Made by a program: the position numbers and the translations under genes. A stretch of 59,687 nt of DNA. Origin: Shewanella waksmanii ATCC BAA-643. GTDB taxonomy: Bacteria; Pseudomonadota; Gammaproteobacteria; Enterobacterales; Shewanellaceae. The stretch covers positions 1 through 59,687 of the forward strand of contig NZ_JAEH01000039.1 of the NCBI RefSeq assembly GCF_000518805.1, read 5' to 3'. Shown piece by piece: positions 43,339-52,702 of this stretch (the first letter of the stretch is position 1; the number at the start of each line of letters is the position of its first letter). The notes beneath the pieces were generated by a model. That model searched no databases and was not told the origin of the DNA. It worked only from the letters and a program-made list of their open reading frames with translations.

Positions 43339-44046
43339 GTGAGTGAAAATATAGAGAGACGGAGGTTCCTTAAATGCTTAGGGGCCGGCTCTTTGATACT
43401 GGCGCCTTTGGGTTGCAGCTCAGTCAAAGAGGAGGACTCGAATAGCAATAGGCCACATTATGCGATGGTATTTGATCAAAATAAATGCGTCGGTTGTGGT
43501 GAATGTAAAGAGGCCTGCAATAAAGCAAACAATCTGCCTGAAGGTAAATCTCGTTTAATGATGGAGCAGCAGTCTGGTGGTGTCGAAGGGCAGAAATGTT
43601 CACATTGCGGCAAAACCGAGTGTGACTGTGAACGCAAGTATGTGCGGGTTTCTTGCCAGCAGTGCAAGAATGCACCATGTGTCACGGTGTGCCCCACCGG
43701 CGCCGCTCATCGAGATCCGGCTACAGGCATTGTTACCATGAATGCCGATAAATGTGCTGGATGCAAATACTGTATCGCCGCTTGTCCTTATGATGCGCGC
43801 TACATCAATAAAGATACTGACGTGGCTGATAACTGTGATTTCTGCCTTAACAGTAAGCTGGCTAAAGGCGAGTTACCCGCTTGTGTACAAGGTTGTCGCT
43901 ATGACGCCCTGATCTTTGGTGATGTCAACGATCCTAATTCTTATATTAGTCGATTGCTGGCAGTGAAAGATTCAGTGCGGATTAAGTCTCACTTTGGTAC
44001 TGAGCCTAGCTTGCGTTACATACCAATTGTTAAGCAGGGGGTGTAA
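43339..44046 (+). CDS. sirC: NrfC-like iron-sulfur protein SirC
   Basis: The 235-residue electron-transfer protein has a Tat signal (R-R-R-F-L-K, about 7-12) and four 4Fe-4S cluster sites, seen as C-V-G-C-G-E-C-x3-C, C-x2-C with C-D-C, C-Q-Q-C-x4-C-x3-C-P and C-A-G-C-K-Y-C-x3-C-P, plus C-D-F-C. The GTG at 43339 is used since GGAGG (43329-43333) lies five bases upstream; the ATG at 43327 would lie ahead of it. The signal ends in L-A-P-L-G-C, a possible lipobox. It links the quinol-oxidising SirD to SirA. Confidence 0.9.
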   Translation: MSENIERRRFLKCLGAGSLILAPLGCSSVKEEDSNSNRPHYAMVFDQNKCVGCGECKEACNKANNLPEGKSRLMMEQQSGGVEGQKCSHCGKTECDCERKYVRVSCQQCKNAPCVTVCPTGAAHRDPATGIVTMNADKCAGCKYCIAACPYDARYINKDTDVADNCDFCLNSKLAKGELPACVQGCRYDALIFGDVNDPNSYISRLLAVKDSVRIKSHFGTEPSLRYIPIVKQGV

Positions 44047-44048
44047 AA

Positions 44049-44996
44049 ATGGATGGAACATTAGAATTCACCATGGGGCTGTCTGACGGTATTGCTTGGC
44101 CCTGGCCCATTGCGGTGTACTTGTTCTTTGCTGGTATCTCTGGCGGGGCATTGTCGGTGGCACTGTTCATTCGCTTTTATAAAAAGCAGGTCACTAATAC
44201 TGCGTTTTTAAAAGCATCGGCGTTAGTGTCGTTTATCACCATCTCTTTAGGCATGTTGTGTTTGGTGTTGGATTTGACCAACCCGCTGTTTTTCTGGCGA
44301 ATATTGGTTTACTACAACCTCAACTCTGTTATGTCAATCGGGGTGATAGCCTTAACCGCCTACATTCCACTTGTGGCGCTCATTGCGATGTTCGCACTGG
44401 AAGAAGAGATTAAGCGCATTGCTATCTTGCGGCCGCTGTTACCGATTATCGACAAACTACGCGGCATTCGTCGTCCTTGTGAAGTCGCGGTACTGCTGCT
44501 AGCACTGTCTGTGTGTGCTTATACTGGCTTCTTGATCTCGGCATTGATCCGCTTCCCGCTGATCAATACTGCGGTATTGCCCGCCCTGTTTGTGGCATCG
44601 GGTTTGTCGGCAGGCGCTGCGGCAGCAAAAATGTTGGCAGTGGGCATGTTCAAAGAAGATCTGCATAGCCAAGACATGAAAATTCTGCATGGTGCAGAAT
44701 GGCCAATCATGTTTGCTGAAGCGCTATTCCTGTTCATGATCATCATGTCATTAATGACCGGGAATGCGGGGGCGCAAACCGCGTTTGAGGCTTTCCATAG
44801 CGGTAGCTGGGCAATGGTATTTTGGCTCGGGGTAGTGGGGGTAGGCTTTATGGGACCTGTACTACTTAACTTCGCGACGGGTAAGCGTTTTAGTCATTCG
44901 GCGCAGGCGTTTTACCTATCGGGATTATGTGCAGTAAGCGGCATGATGTGCTTACGTATGTTTATCCTATATGCGGGGCAAAACTTCGCGATTTAA
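44049..44996 (+). CDS. sirD: NrfD-like membrane quinol dehydrogenase subunit SirD
   Basis: The 315-residue inner-membrane protein has about eight hydrophobic segments and belongs to the NrfD/PsrC family. It oxidises menaquinol and passes electrons to the iron-sulfur protein encoded two bases upstream. The N-terminal W-P-W-P-I-A-V-Y-L-F-F-A-G-I-S-G-G motif is typical. With SirC it replaces a CymA-type donor for the octaheme reductase. A 12-base stem-loop lies right after its stop. Confidence 0.92.
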   Translation: MDGTLEFTMGLSDGIAWPWPIAVYLFFAGISGGALSVALFIRFYKKQVTNTAFLKASALVSFITISLGMLCLVLDLTNPLFFWRILVYYNLNSVMSIGVIALTAYIPLVALIAMFALEEEIKRIAILRPLLPIIDKLRGIRRPCEVAVLLLALSVCAYTGFLISALIRFPLINTAVLPALFVASGLSAGAAAAKMLAVGMFKEDLHSQDMKILHGAEWPIMFAEALFLFMIIMSLMTGNAGAQTAFEAFHSGSWAMVFWLGVVGVGFMGPVLLNFATGKRFSHSAQAFYLSGLCAVSGMMCLRMFILYAGQNFAI

Positions 44997-45009
44997 TCTT
45001 CAAGTTAAG

Positions 45010-45039
45010 CTTCAGCTAGCCGCGGATGGCTAGCTGAAG
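45010..45039 (+). other. Perfect 12-base-pair stem-loop between sirD and nosL
   Basis: CTTCAGCTAGCC and GGCTAGCTGAAG pair exactly around GCGGAT. No T tract follows, so full termination is unlikely. A role in mRNA processing, stability or partial attenuation between the respiratory genes and the copper genes is inferred. Confidence 0.65.
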
Positions 45040-45058
45040 TGCAAGTCGAGTTGTGGCA

Positions 45059-45550
45059 ATGATGATAAAAAAATTACTACTAAGCGCGCTTTTAGGCATG
45101 TCCTTGATAGGTTGTGGAGCGCCAGAATCCAATGAACACCAGCATCACGTGGCAGGTATTGGTGAGCACGACCGCTGCCATATGTGCGGCATGATGATCA
45201 AAAAATACCCCGGACCTAAAGGGGAGCTCGTACTTAAAAGCGGTGAGCTAACACCAAAGTTCTGTTCAACCCGAGATATGTTTACTTTTGCATTGCAACC
45301 AGAAAATCAGCGTCAAATCAGCCACTTGCTAGTCCATGATATGGCGGTGACAGATTGGGATAATCCTCAAGACAGCCACTTTATTGATGCGACTCAGGCT
45401 TGGTATGTGTATGGCACTAGCCGCCAAGCGGTGATGGGTAGCGCGGTAGCCCCGTTTTCTAGTGAAGCAGCCGCACAGAAATTTGCACAGCAGTATGGCG
45501 GCGCAGTGCTTCGCTACGATCAAATCGATCTTACGTTACTGGGTGAATAA
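45059..45550 (+). CDS. nosL: NosL-like copper-binding lipoprotein
   Basis: The 163-residue lipoprotein has a lipobox L-I-G-C at about Cys19. A His-rich stretch (E-H-Q-H-H) is followed by the NosL motif D-R-C-H-M-C-G-M-M-I. It binds copper(I) and delivers it to an acceptor enzyme in the periplasm; in denitrifiers the acceptor is NosZ. No nosZ is present here, and SirA belongs to a heme-copper enzyme family, so SirA is the likely acceptor. The start is uncertain: ATG at 45059 or 45062, with a GTG at 45053. Confidence 0.88.
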   Translation: MMIKKLLLSALLGMSLIGCGAPESNEHQHHVAGIGEHDRCHMCGMMIKKYPGPKGELVLKSGELTPKFCSTRDMFTFALQPENQRQISHLLVHDMAVTDWDNPQDSHFIDATQAWYVYGTSRQAVMGSAVAPFSSEAAAQKFAQQYGGAVLRYDQIDLTLLGE

Positions 45551-45552
45551 TC

Positions 45553-46884
45553 ATGTGGCCTTGGGCGCGACCTCAGCGAATACTGCCCGCTACATTGTGG
45601 TGCTGGCTTGCAATTAGCTTGTGGTTAACGCTGCAGCCGGCATATGCGAGCACTAAGCGGGTCGATAATAGCGAGCAGTTACGTCAGGCACTGCAACACG
45701 CTGAGGTGGGTGACAATATACACCTTAATGCTGGGCAATATATTGGCCAGTTTGAGATCACCCAGGCAGTCAGTTTGAGCGCTGATAAACAGGCGGTTAT
45801 TGATGCTCAAGGCCAAGGTAGCGCACTGCGGGTCAGCAGCCCCAATGTCATCATTAATGGGTTAACCATTCGCAATTGGGGACGGGATTTATATCAACAG
45901 GATGCGGCAGTGCATTTGGCGAAAGGGGCCGATCAAGTGCAGGTAAAAAATTGCCAATTATATGGCCCAGGTTTTGGTATTTTCGCCGTCGATATTGAGC
46001 AGCCACTGCTTAGTCATAACCAAATTATCGGGGAGCGCCAGCTATACACGCTCGATAGAGGTGATGGTATCCACCTATTGCGCGTTAATCAGGCTCGAGT
46101 GGAACACAACCAGATTAGCTGGGTACGTGATGGGGTGTATTTAGAGTCAGGTATCGACAGTCAGGTTAATCACAACCGGTTCAGTGACCAGCAATATGGC
46201 ATTCACTATATGTATACCAAAGCCGATTCAGCCAAAGCCAACCATGCGGTTGATGTTGATGGGGGTTACGCACTGATGAATGCTTACGGCATTAAATTAA
46301 CGGACAACTTTGTCCGGGGGGCACGCGAGTTTGGCGTACTGCTTAATCTGACTAATGATGCCACCATTGCCAATAACGTCATTGTCGATACCTATGATCC
46401 AAACGCCAGTGGTGAACTGCTCGATGAGGGTAAAGGCATTTTTATCTATGGGGCCCGCGGCAACCTCATTAATGCCAATACGATTGGTAATAATCAAGTG
46501 GGTTTATCGATGGCAATGGGTGGCGAGTCGAATGTTATTTATGAAAATCAGTTTATTGATAACCAGATCCAAGTGAAGTACATCGGTGATGTTTGCGTTG
46601 AGTGGAGTCACCAAGGTCGAGGTAATTATTGGAGTGATTACCAAGGCTGGGATTTAACCGGCAATGGAATAGGTGAAAGCCTGCACTTGCCCAATGACAG
46701 TTTAGACCGGCTATTTTGGCTCTATCCTGAAGCGCGATTTTTGATGGATAGTCCCGTAGTTAAATTATTGAAATGGCTAGATAACCAAGTTCAGCAAGCG
46801 GCCCCAAAAGGGGTCACTGATAGCTATCCTATATTAGCCCCTGCGCTGGTGCCGCAAATTGCCCATCTGGGGAGAGAAGAGTAA
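45553..46884 (+). CDS. nosD: NosD-like periplasmic beta-helix protein
   Basis: The 443-residue exported protein has a signal peptide (about 1-32) and a right-handed parallel beta-helix. Many short N-x-I/V-x-x-N repeats lie between about 90 and 350, typical of NosD and carbohydrate-binding/sugar hydrolase domains. NosD works with the NosFY ABC transporter in copper-site assembly. It starts two bases after nosL, and its stop overlaps the nosF start by one base (TAATG). Confidence 0.9.
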   Translation: MWPWARPQRILPATLWCWLAISLWLTLQPAYASTKRVDNSEQLRQALQHAEVGDNIHLNAGQYIGQFEITQAVSLSADKQAVIDAQGQGSALRVSSPNVIINGLTIRNWGRDLYQQDAAVHLAKGADQVQVKNCQLYGPGFGIFAVDIEQPLLSHNQIIGERQLYTLDRGDGIHLLRVNQARVEHNQISWVRDGVYLESGIDSQVNHNRFSDQQYGIHYMYTKADSAKANHAVDVDGGYALMNAYGIKLTDNFVRGAREFGVLLNLTNDATIANNVIVDTYDPNASGELLDEGKGIFIYGARGNLINANTIGNNQVGLSMAMGGESNVIYENQFIDNQIQVKYIGDVCVEWSHQGRGNYWSDYQGWDLTGNGIGESLHLPNDSLDRLFWLYPEARFLMDSPVVKLLKWLDNQVQQAAPKGVTDSYPILAPALVPQIAHLGREE

Positions 46885-47834
46885 TGCATATAGAAGACTT
46901 AGCGGTATCGCTACAAGCAGTGAGTCATCAGTTTGGCGATTTCGCTGCCTTAACAGAAGTAGATTGTGCGCTGCAGCCTGGACAGCTGCTGGCATTGCTG
47001 GGCCACAATGGTGCGGGCAAATCCACGTTGTTAAAAGTGATTTTAGGATTGATTGACCCCAGTCATGGCCAAGTTACTGTGTTGGGGCAACGATTATCAG
47101 CGCACAATCGCAAGCCCATGAATATTGGTTACCTGCCAGAGAACATTAGCTTTTATGACAAACTAACCGGCCATGAACTGCTGAGCTACTTTGCCGCCTT
47201 AAAAGGGGTCGGTCAGGTTCGGGTCAACCGATTAATTGAAGAGTTTGGCTTGCAATATGCACAACATAAACCGCTGAAAGGCTACTCAAAAGGCATGAAG
47301 CAACGTCTTGGTATCGCACAAGCCATTTTGGCTGAGCCGCAACTGTTGTTACTTGATGAACCCACGGTTGGACTCGACCCGCAGGCGTCAGAATTTCTAT
47401 ATCAAAAAATACAATCACTAACTCAATTAGGTTGCGCAGTCATGGTCTCAACCCATGAGCTCAACCTGATTGAACCTCAGCTTGATGTGGCGATGGTAAT
47501 GGGACAAGGGCGTAATTTGGCCACGGGGCCCATGGATAGCTTAGTTAAGCAAAGCCAGCTGCCGGTGACGATACGTTTTGATGACATGATTCGTCGTGTG
47601 ACACGCTATAACCATTTGGCCGCTTTCTATCATAATGGTGCGCTGCGTTGTCCTGTGGCTGAGACTGAGTCATTGGTAGAGTATTTGACAACCCAGTGCC
47701 ATATTTTCGATTTTGAGATTGAAAAGCCTGGCTTATCTGCGCTTTATCAGGAGTTGATGGCACCGATGCAGCAAAATGATGAGCAAGGTATTGTTTTCCA
47801 ACCCGTCAACCAAACCGTATTGGTCGGAGCTTAA
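46884..47834 (+). CDS. nosF: NosF-like ABC transporter ATPase
   Basis: The 316-residue ATPase has Walker A G-H-N-G-A-G-K-S-T at about 38-46, Q-loop region Y-L-P-E, signature Y-S-K-G-M-K-Q-R and Walker B L-L-L-L-D-E-P-T with the D-loop G-L-D-P. It drives the NosY permease, in a system that processes copper or sulfur for metal-site assembly. It is translationally coupled to nosD and one base from nosY. Confidence 0.93.
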   Translation: MHIEDLAVSLQAVSHQFGDFAALTEVDCALQPGQLLALLGHNGAGKSTLLKVILGLIDPSHGQVTVLGQRLSAHNRKPMNIGYLPENISFYDKLTGHELLSYFAALKGVGQVRVNRLIEEFGLQYAQHKPLKGYSKGMKQRLGIAQAILAEPQLLLLDEPTVGLDPQASEFLYQKIQSLTQLGCAVMVSTHELNLIEPQLDVAMVMGQGRNLATGPMDSLVKQSQLPVTIRFDDMIRRVTRYNHLAAFYHNGALRCPVAETESLVEYLTTQCHIFDFEIEKPGLSALYQELMAPMQQNDEQGIVFQPVNQTVLVGA

Positions 47835-47835
47835 T

Positions 47836-48681
47836 ATGAATAGCCAAACATTAAGGGTTGCCCCAAATCCGGTGTGGATTATTGCCAATAAAGAGCTCAA
47901 AGACAGTTTGCGCAATCGCTGGGTGAGTGTGATCACCTTTATCTTTATGTTGCTGTCTTTCAGTGTGACTTTTGCAGGTAGTGCAATATCAGCAGAGTTG
48001 GCGCTGCCGAACTTACCAAGTTTGATCACCAGCTTGTCAACGATGACGGTATTTATCATTCCTTTAGCTGCCATACTATTGAGTTATGATGCTTACATAG
48101 GTGAAGAAGAGGCGGGCACGATGTTGCTGCTGTTGAGCTATCCGCTCACCAAGCAGCAAATCTTCATCGGTAAGCTAGTTGCCCATAGTGGCATCATGTT
48201 GGCAGCGATCAGCCTCGCTTTTGGTTGTAGTGCCGTCGCTATGCTGCTGTGGAGTGAGGCTAGCTCAGCCGCGGTGATAAGCGCTTTTTTTCAGTTCATA
48301 GTCAGTAGTAGTTTGCTGGCGGTGACCTTTATTTTGATCAGTTATTTAGTGAGTTTACACGTCAGCGAAAAAGCCAAAGCGGTGGGGACCTTGTTGTCGC
48401 TATGGTTTTTGTTGGTGCTGGTGTATGACTTGTTGCTACTGGCATTGCTGGTGGCAGATTTAGGCAGTAGTTCGCAAGCACTGGTCAATGTGTTGATGGC
48501 ACTTAATCCAACGGATATCTATCGGGCGATTAATTTACTGGCTGTGGATTCGCCCATGGGCAGTTTGAGTTTACTGGCTGATACCGCATGGGGCATTGAG
48601 CTGTTGTACGGCTTGTCGATAGCTTGGGTTGCTTGTTTAGCTATGTTGGCGAGCCAAAGTTTTGCGCGTAAATCTATCTAA
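47836..48681 (+). CDS. nosY: NosY-like ABC permease
   Basis: The 281-residue ABC-2 type membrane protein has about six hydrophobic segments and the conserved N-terminal K-E-L-K-D-S-L-R-N-R-W. D-A-Y-I-G-E-E-E-A-G-T-M-L-L-L-L-S-Y-P follows the second segment. The ATG at 47836 is used; an in-frame extension reaches back into nosF and is not needed. It completes the NosDFY complex and is the last gene before the regulator. Confidence 0.92.
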   Translation: MNSQTLRVAPNPVWIIANKELKDSLRNRWVSVITFIFMLLSFSVTFAGSAISAELALPNLPSLITSLSTMTVFIIPLAAILLSYDAYIGEEEAGTMLLLLSYPLTKQQIFIGKLVAHSGIMLAAISLAFGCSAVAMLLWSEASSAAVISAFFQFIVSSSLLAVTFILISYLVSLHVSEKAKAVGTLLSLWFLLVLVYDLLLLALLVADLGSSSQALVNVLMALNPTDIYRAINLLAVDSPMGSLSLLADTAWGIELLYGLSIAWVACLAMLASQSFARKSI

Positions 48682-48901
48682 TTGATTAATGATTAAATAT
48701 TAGCTTTTCATCATCTATCAATAGTTGTTATTATTTTTAGGAATAATTTATATCAAGTTCACGTTCTGGGAATTGATTAGCTAAACTCGCGATTAATTTG
48801 AGTAAGTTGTCACAGATTCCACGGTAATGGAGCGATAATATAAAACTAATAACAACGATAAGTTTCATTATCTTAGCTGTGAAACAAGATTGAGGTGAAG
48901 C

Positions 48902-50191
48902 GTGGTAAAAGTTACTCCATACTTGGAGTTCGACCAAGAAGCGCAACAACTGCATGACCGCGTAAGTGATTGCAAAATTCACTTAACGTTTTCAGAGTCG
49001 GCGGTATTGGGGTATCTGTTAGCAACGCCTGATGCCATTGTTGCCAAAGAAGCGCTATTAGCAGCGGGCTGGCCCGATCGGGTGGTCGCAGCCACATCGT
49101 TAACTCAGTGCATCAGCACCCTGAGAAAGAAGCTCGAACCGTTTACCGAAGTGCAATTGAAAACCGTGGCTCGACGCGGTTATCAATTACATATCTCACC
49201 CAAATCCCATGTAAAAATGCTCGCGGTGAATGACGCTGAATCAATCAAAGAGGCACTGATCGACGTATCCTTGATGGTGAAAATCGGCGGTATTGTCGTG
49301 GCATTAGCGATTATTGCTTGGCTTTGGTACAGCAGCGATTACCACAAAGTAATACAGCAGGCGGGACTCTGGGACGCCAGCGAGCAAGTTGATATCAACT
49401 TAGGTGGCCAGCAAGAATCGTTAACCCTATTAGCCAAGCAGGGTGACTACAGTAAGCATGAGTCTATGTGGCAAAAGCATATTGCACCTGAGTTTAATTT
49501 TATTAAAGGCATGCAAGGCTTTAGTGGTTTTGCCCTGTCAGATGGTAATCACTATTCATTAGCGACTTGCCCAGATGGCAGTAATGATGCGTGCTCTGGT
49601 GAGAACCTGATTAATATTGCTGCCATAGATAAAACCCCAGCAGGACTGAACATGATTGAGTTTAGTGAACTGCGGCAAGTGATGGAAAATCGTATTCGGT
49701 ATAACCGCTTGTTGATCCCTAAGAGCGAATCTTTTGCCGATATTAGTGATGTTGTAGAGCACCATTACCATGGCGATGTGTATTTTCCGGTAGCTAATGA
49801 GTTATTGGTGAGAGCGGATGTGAGTGTGTCGCTAGTTTATGAAGAGCCGTTAGCGGGTAATTTTTACTCATCGGCTTGTATTACCGATCAAGACTGCTTA
49901 ACAACACCGATTAAATATCAAGTTCGCGGCCAATTTGTACAGTATAAACAATCAATTGGTGAACTTGAAGTTGATGTGTTCCACGTTAAAGTCACTCAAA
50001 AAGATTTGATAAAACCAGAAGTGGTGAGTGATTCGGCGATGCACTTTTATCGTGAAATACGTAAGCACAATATTCGCGATGAAGAGATGTTTTACTACCG
50101 TATCTATCGTGATGATAAAACTGCGGTATGGGTGGTGCCACTGCTGGGTAACCTAGTAGCTTGGACCAAGTATGACAAGGTTGCCTTATAA
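48902..50191 (+). CDS. ToxR-like membrane-anchored winged-helix regulator
   Basis: The 429-residue protein starts with GTG (GAGG-type site upstream). An OmpR/ToxR winged helix occupies about 10-105 (A-A-G-W-P-D-R-V-V, S-L-T-Q-C-I-S-T-L-R-K-K-L, R-R-G-Y-Q-L). One membrane helix follows (about 124-144) and then a periplasmic domain of about 280 residues. Two cysteine pairs there (C-P-D-G-S-N-D-A-C and C-I-T-D-Q-D-C) could form disulfides. It is 220 bases after nosY, at the end of the sir locus, so control of sir genes is likely but not shown. Confidence 0.8.
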   Translation: MVKVTPYLEFDQEAQQLHDRVSDCKIHLTFSESAVLGYLLATPDAIVAKEALLAAGWPDRVVAATSLTQCISTLRKKLEPFTEVQLKTVARRGYQLHISPKSHVKMLAVNDAESIKEALIDVSLMVKIGGIVVALAIIAWLWYSSDYHKVIQQAGLWDASEQVDINLGGQQESLTLLAKQGDYSKHESMWQKHIAPEFNFIKGMQGFSGFALSDGNHYSLATCPDGSNDACSGENLINIAAIDKTPAGLNMIEFSELRQVMENRIRYNRLLIPKSESFADISDVVEHHYHGDVYFPVANELLVRADVSVSLVYEEPLAGNFYSSACITDQDCLTTPIKYQVRGQFVQYKQSIGELEVDVFHVKVTQKDLIKPEVVSDSAMHFYREIRKHNIRDEEMFYYRIYRDDKTAVWVVPLLGNLVAWTKYDKVAL

Positions 50192-50195
50192 CAAT

Positions 50196-50221
50196 AAAAA
50201 CCCAGCATAAGCTGGGTTTTT
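50196..50221 (+). terminator. Rho-independent terminator after the ToxR-like gene
   Basis: AAAAACCCAGC-ATAA-GCTGGGTTTTT is a perfect stem with an A tract and T run. It can also serve the convergent fre gene. Confidence 0.93.
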
Positions 50222-50254
50222 AGTCTTTATCGATTTAGGGATAAAGGGGCATAA

Positions 50255-50953
50255 TTATTTGATGAATGCGAAAGCATCACCAAACAAGTGATCTTCTTCA
50301 ACGCCTATTTCACGGAAAACTTCCCGCGCGGCACCCACCATATCAAAACGGCCAGCGATGTAGATGTCGTAGCCTTTGAGGCTAATAAAATCGCTTTTAA
50401 TCTGGTCAAGCAGGTTAGCTTGTTTGCCATCCCAGTTTTGTTCAGCTTGCTCAACCACGGGCACAAAGTGCAACCAGTTGTGGTCCTTATGCCATTGGCG
50501 CGCAATGCTTTCGTAATACATGGCGTCTTGAGTACGGCAGCCCCAATACAGGGTAGTTTCTACTTTTTGGCCTAAGTTAATCTGCTGCTCAACGATGCTC
50601 TTGATATAAGAAAAGCCGGTGCCGCCAGCGATTAATAATCGAGGGCGAATATGCGCTTCACGCAGGTGCGCATCGCCACCAGGCATTTCAATATCAATGT
50701 ATTCGCTGTTTTGCAGACGCTCGACCACTTGCATTGGGTAGCTCTCGCTTACTGCGGCTCCAATATGCAATTCAATTTGCTTGGCACCGGGGGCAGAGGC
50801 AATAGAAAATGGACGCTTATCTTTTTCACCCATGACGATGCAAAGGTACTGACCCGCATTAAAATCGATCAAAGTGTCAGGTGTCAGCGAAACCTGATAG
50901 ACGGCATCATTAAATGCGGTGACGTGTTCTACTTTACAGCGAATGGTGTTCAT
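50255..50953 (-). CDS. fre: NAD(P)H-flavin reductase Fre
   Basis: The 232-residue soluble enzyme uses NAD(P)H to reduce free flavins. It has an FAD-binding-type barrel with R-P-F-S-I-A (about 45-50) and an NAD-binding domain with G-G-T-G-F-S-Y-I-K-S-I and Y-W-G-C-R. It lies beside ubiD on the same strand. Reduced FMN is the substrate for the prenylated cofactor that UbiD needs, so the pairing is biochemically sensible. Confidence 0.93.
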   Translation of the reverse strand: MNTIRCKVEHVTAFNDAVYQVSLTPDTLIDFNAGQYLCIVMGEKDKRPFSIASAPGAKQIELHIGAAVSESYPMQVVERLQNSEYIDIEMPGGDAHLREAHIRPRLLIAGGTGFSYIKSIVEQQINLGQKVETTLYWGCRTQDAMYYESIARQWHKDHNWLHFVPVVEQAEQNWDGKQANLLDQIKSDFISLKGYDIYIAGRFDMVGAAREVFREIGVEEDHLFGDAFAFIK

Positions 50954-51041
50954 ATTAATCCTTTATTTGTCTCTCTTTGGAGACTTGTCTCTATACTATT
51001 TAAATTGGCGCGCTGGCCTTATCAGCCAGCAAATATAATCA

Positions 51042-52523
51042 TTATAGGGTAGGGGCTTGATCGATCCCTAAATCATCCCACATGGCATCTACTTTTTGTT
51101 TAACCGCTTCATCCATGACAATGGGGGTTCCCCATTCACGGTCAGTTTCGCCTTGCCACTTATTGGTTGCATCCATACCCATTTTGGAGCCGAGACCGGC
51201 CACGGGGGAAGCAAAATCTAAGTAGTCGATGGGGGTGTTATCAATCATTACCGTATCGCGCTTAGGATCCATACGTGTGGTGATTGCCCAAATCACATCA
51301 TTCCAGTCACGGCAATTGACATCTTCATCCACGACCACAATGAATTTGGTATACATGAATTGTCTCAGGAATGACCAAGCTCCCATCATCACGCGTTTGG
51401 CATGACCTGGGTATTGCTTGCGAATTGAGATCACCGCCATACGATACGAGCAACCTTCAGGTGGCAGGTAAAAGTCGATAATTTCTGGGTATTGCTTACG
51501 CAAAATTGGCACAAACACTTCGTTTAATGCCACGCCCAACATCGCTGGCTCATCGGGTGGACGGCCGGTATAGGTGCTATGGTAAATAGCATCTTTTCGC
51601 TGGGTTATATGGGTGACCGTAAACACAGGAAACGAGTCAGTTTCGTTGTAGTAACCGGTATGGTCGCCATAGGGACCTTCTTCAGCCATTTCTTCCGGGT
51701 CAATGTAGCCTTCTAGAATGATTTCGCTGGTAGCCGGTACTTCTAAGTCGCAGCTAATGGCTTTACACACATCAGTGCGTTCACCACGTAATAATCCGGC
51801 AAAAGCATATTCGCTCATTGAATCTGGTACAGGCGTGACCGCACCTAAAATTGTTACCGGATCTGAGCCGAGCGCCACGACAACGGGGTAGCGTTCACCT
51901 GGGTGTTTCTCTTTAAAGTCTTTAAAATCCAGTGCGCCACCACGGTGGTCTAGCCAACGCATGATCAGCTTGTCTTTGCCCAGCAGTTGCTGACGGTAAA
52001 TACCCAGATTCTGACGCTTTTGTCTTGGCCCCTTAGTAATGGTTAATCCCCATGTAACTAGAGGGGCGACATCGCCAGGCCAACAATGCTGAATTGGTAG
52101 CTTAGTGAGATCGACATCTTCACCTGTTTTTACGATTTCTTGGCAAGGTGCATTCCGCACAGTTTTTGGCGGCATGTTTAGCGCTTGCTTAAACATAGGG
52201 ATTTTAGAAATGGCATCTTTAAAACCACGAGGTGGCTCTGGCTCTTTCAAAAATGCCAGCAACTCACCCACATCGCGCAAGGCTAAGGGATCTTCTTTGC
52301 CTAATGCCATCGCCACGCGTTTCGGGGTGCCAAATAGGTTGGCAAGCACCGGCATGTCGTTACCGACTGGGTTTTCAAATAGCAGCGCAGGTCCTTTCGC
52401 GCGCAAAACACGGTCGGCGATTTCTGTCATTTCCAAATTAGGATCAACAGGATGGCTAATTCTCTTTAGCTCGCCATTGGCTTCAAGGTGATCGATAAAA
52501 CTGCGTAAATCCTTAAAACTCAT
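51042..52523 (-). CDS. ubiD: 3-polyprenyl-4-hydroxybenzoate decarboxylase UbiD
   Basis: The 493-residue enzyme decarboxylates the prenylated hydroxybenzoate in ubiquinone synthesis, using prenylated FMN made by UbiX. Family residues are seen in [11 protein letters not shown], the [11 protein letters not shown] segment with catalytic Glu, and the conserved D-E-D-V-N near residue 400. Length is standard. Together with ubiA at 2948-3808 two quinone genes lie in this window. The gap to fre is 88 bases. Confidence 0.96.
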   Translation of the reverse strand: MSFKDLRSFIDHLEANGELKRISHPVDPNLEMTEIADRVLRAKGPALLFENPVGNDMPVLANLFGTPKRVAMALGKEDPLALRDVGELLAFLKEPEPPRGFKDAISKIPMFKQALNMPPKTVRNAPCQEIVKTGEDVDLTKLPIQHCWPGDVAPLVTWGLTITKGPRQKRQNLGIYRQQLLGKDKLIMRWLDHRGGALDFKDFKEKHPGERYPVVVALGSDPVTILGAVTPVPDSMSEYAFAGLLRGERTDVCKAISCDLEVPATSEIILEGYIDPEEMAEEGPYGDHTGYYNETDSFPVFTVTHITQRKDAIYHSTYTGRPPDEPAMLGVALNEVFVPILRKQYPEIIDFYLPPEGCSYRMAVISIRKQYPGHAKRVMMGAWSFLRQFMYTKFIVVVDEDVNCRDWNDVIWAITTRMDPKRDTVMIDNTPIDYLDFASPVAGLGSKMGMDATNKWQGETDREWGTPIVMDEAVKQKVDAMWDDLGIDQAPTL

Positions 52524-52702
52524 GTGGAATTACTCACTGCTAGATAATGTGATATGGCGCGCACTATAGCATTTTTCCACCATAGGGTTAATAGCTATTG
52601 CGCTGCAAAGTCGCCATAGCCTTGCCAGTGTTATCTGTAGATTGAAAGGCGTATACTAAAATACAATTATCATCGGCTTTTTCAGCGCAGCAGGAGGTCA
52701 CT

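Noticed and set aside
45059..48681. Denitrification (N2O reductase) locus
   Set aside because: There is no nosZ or nosR in the window, and the genes sit within the sir operon.
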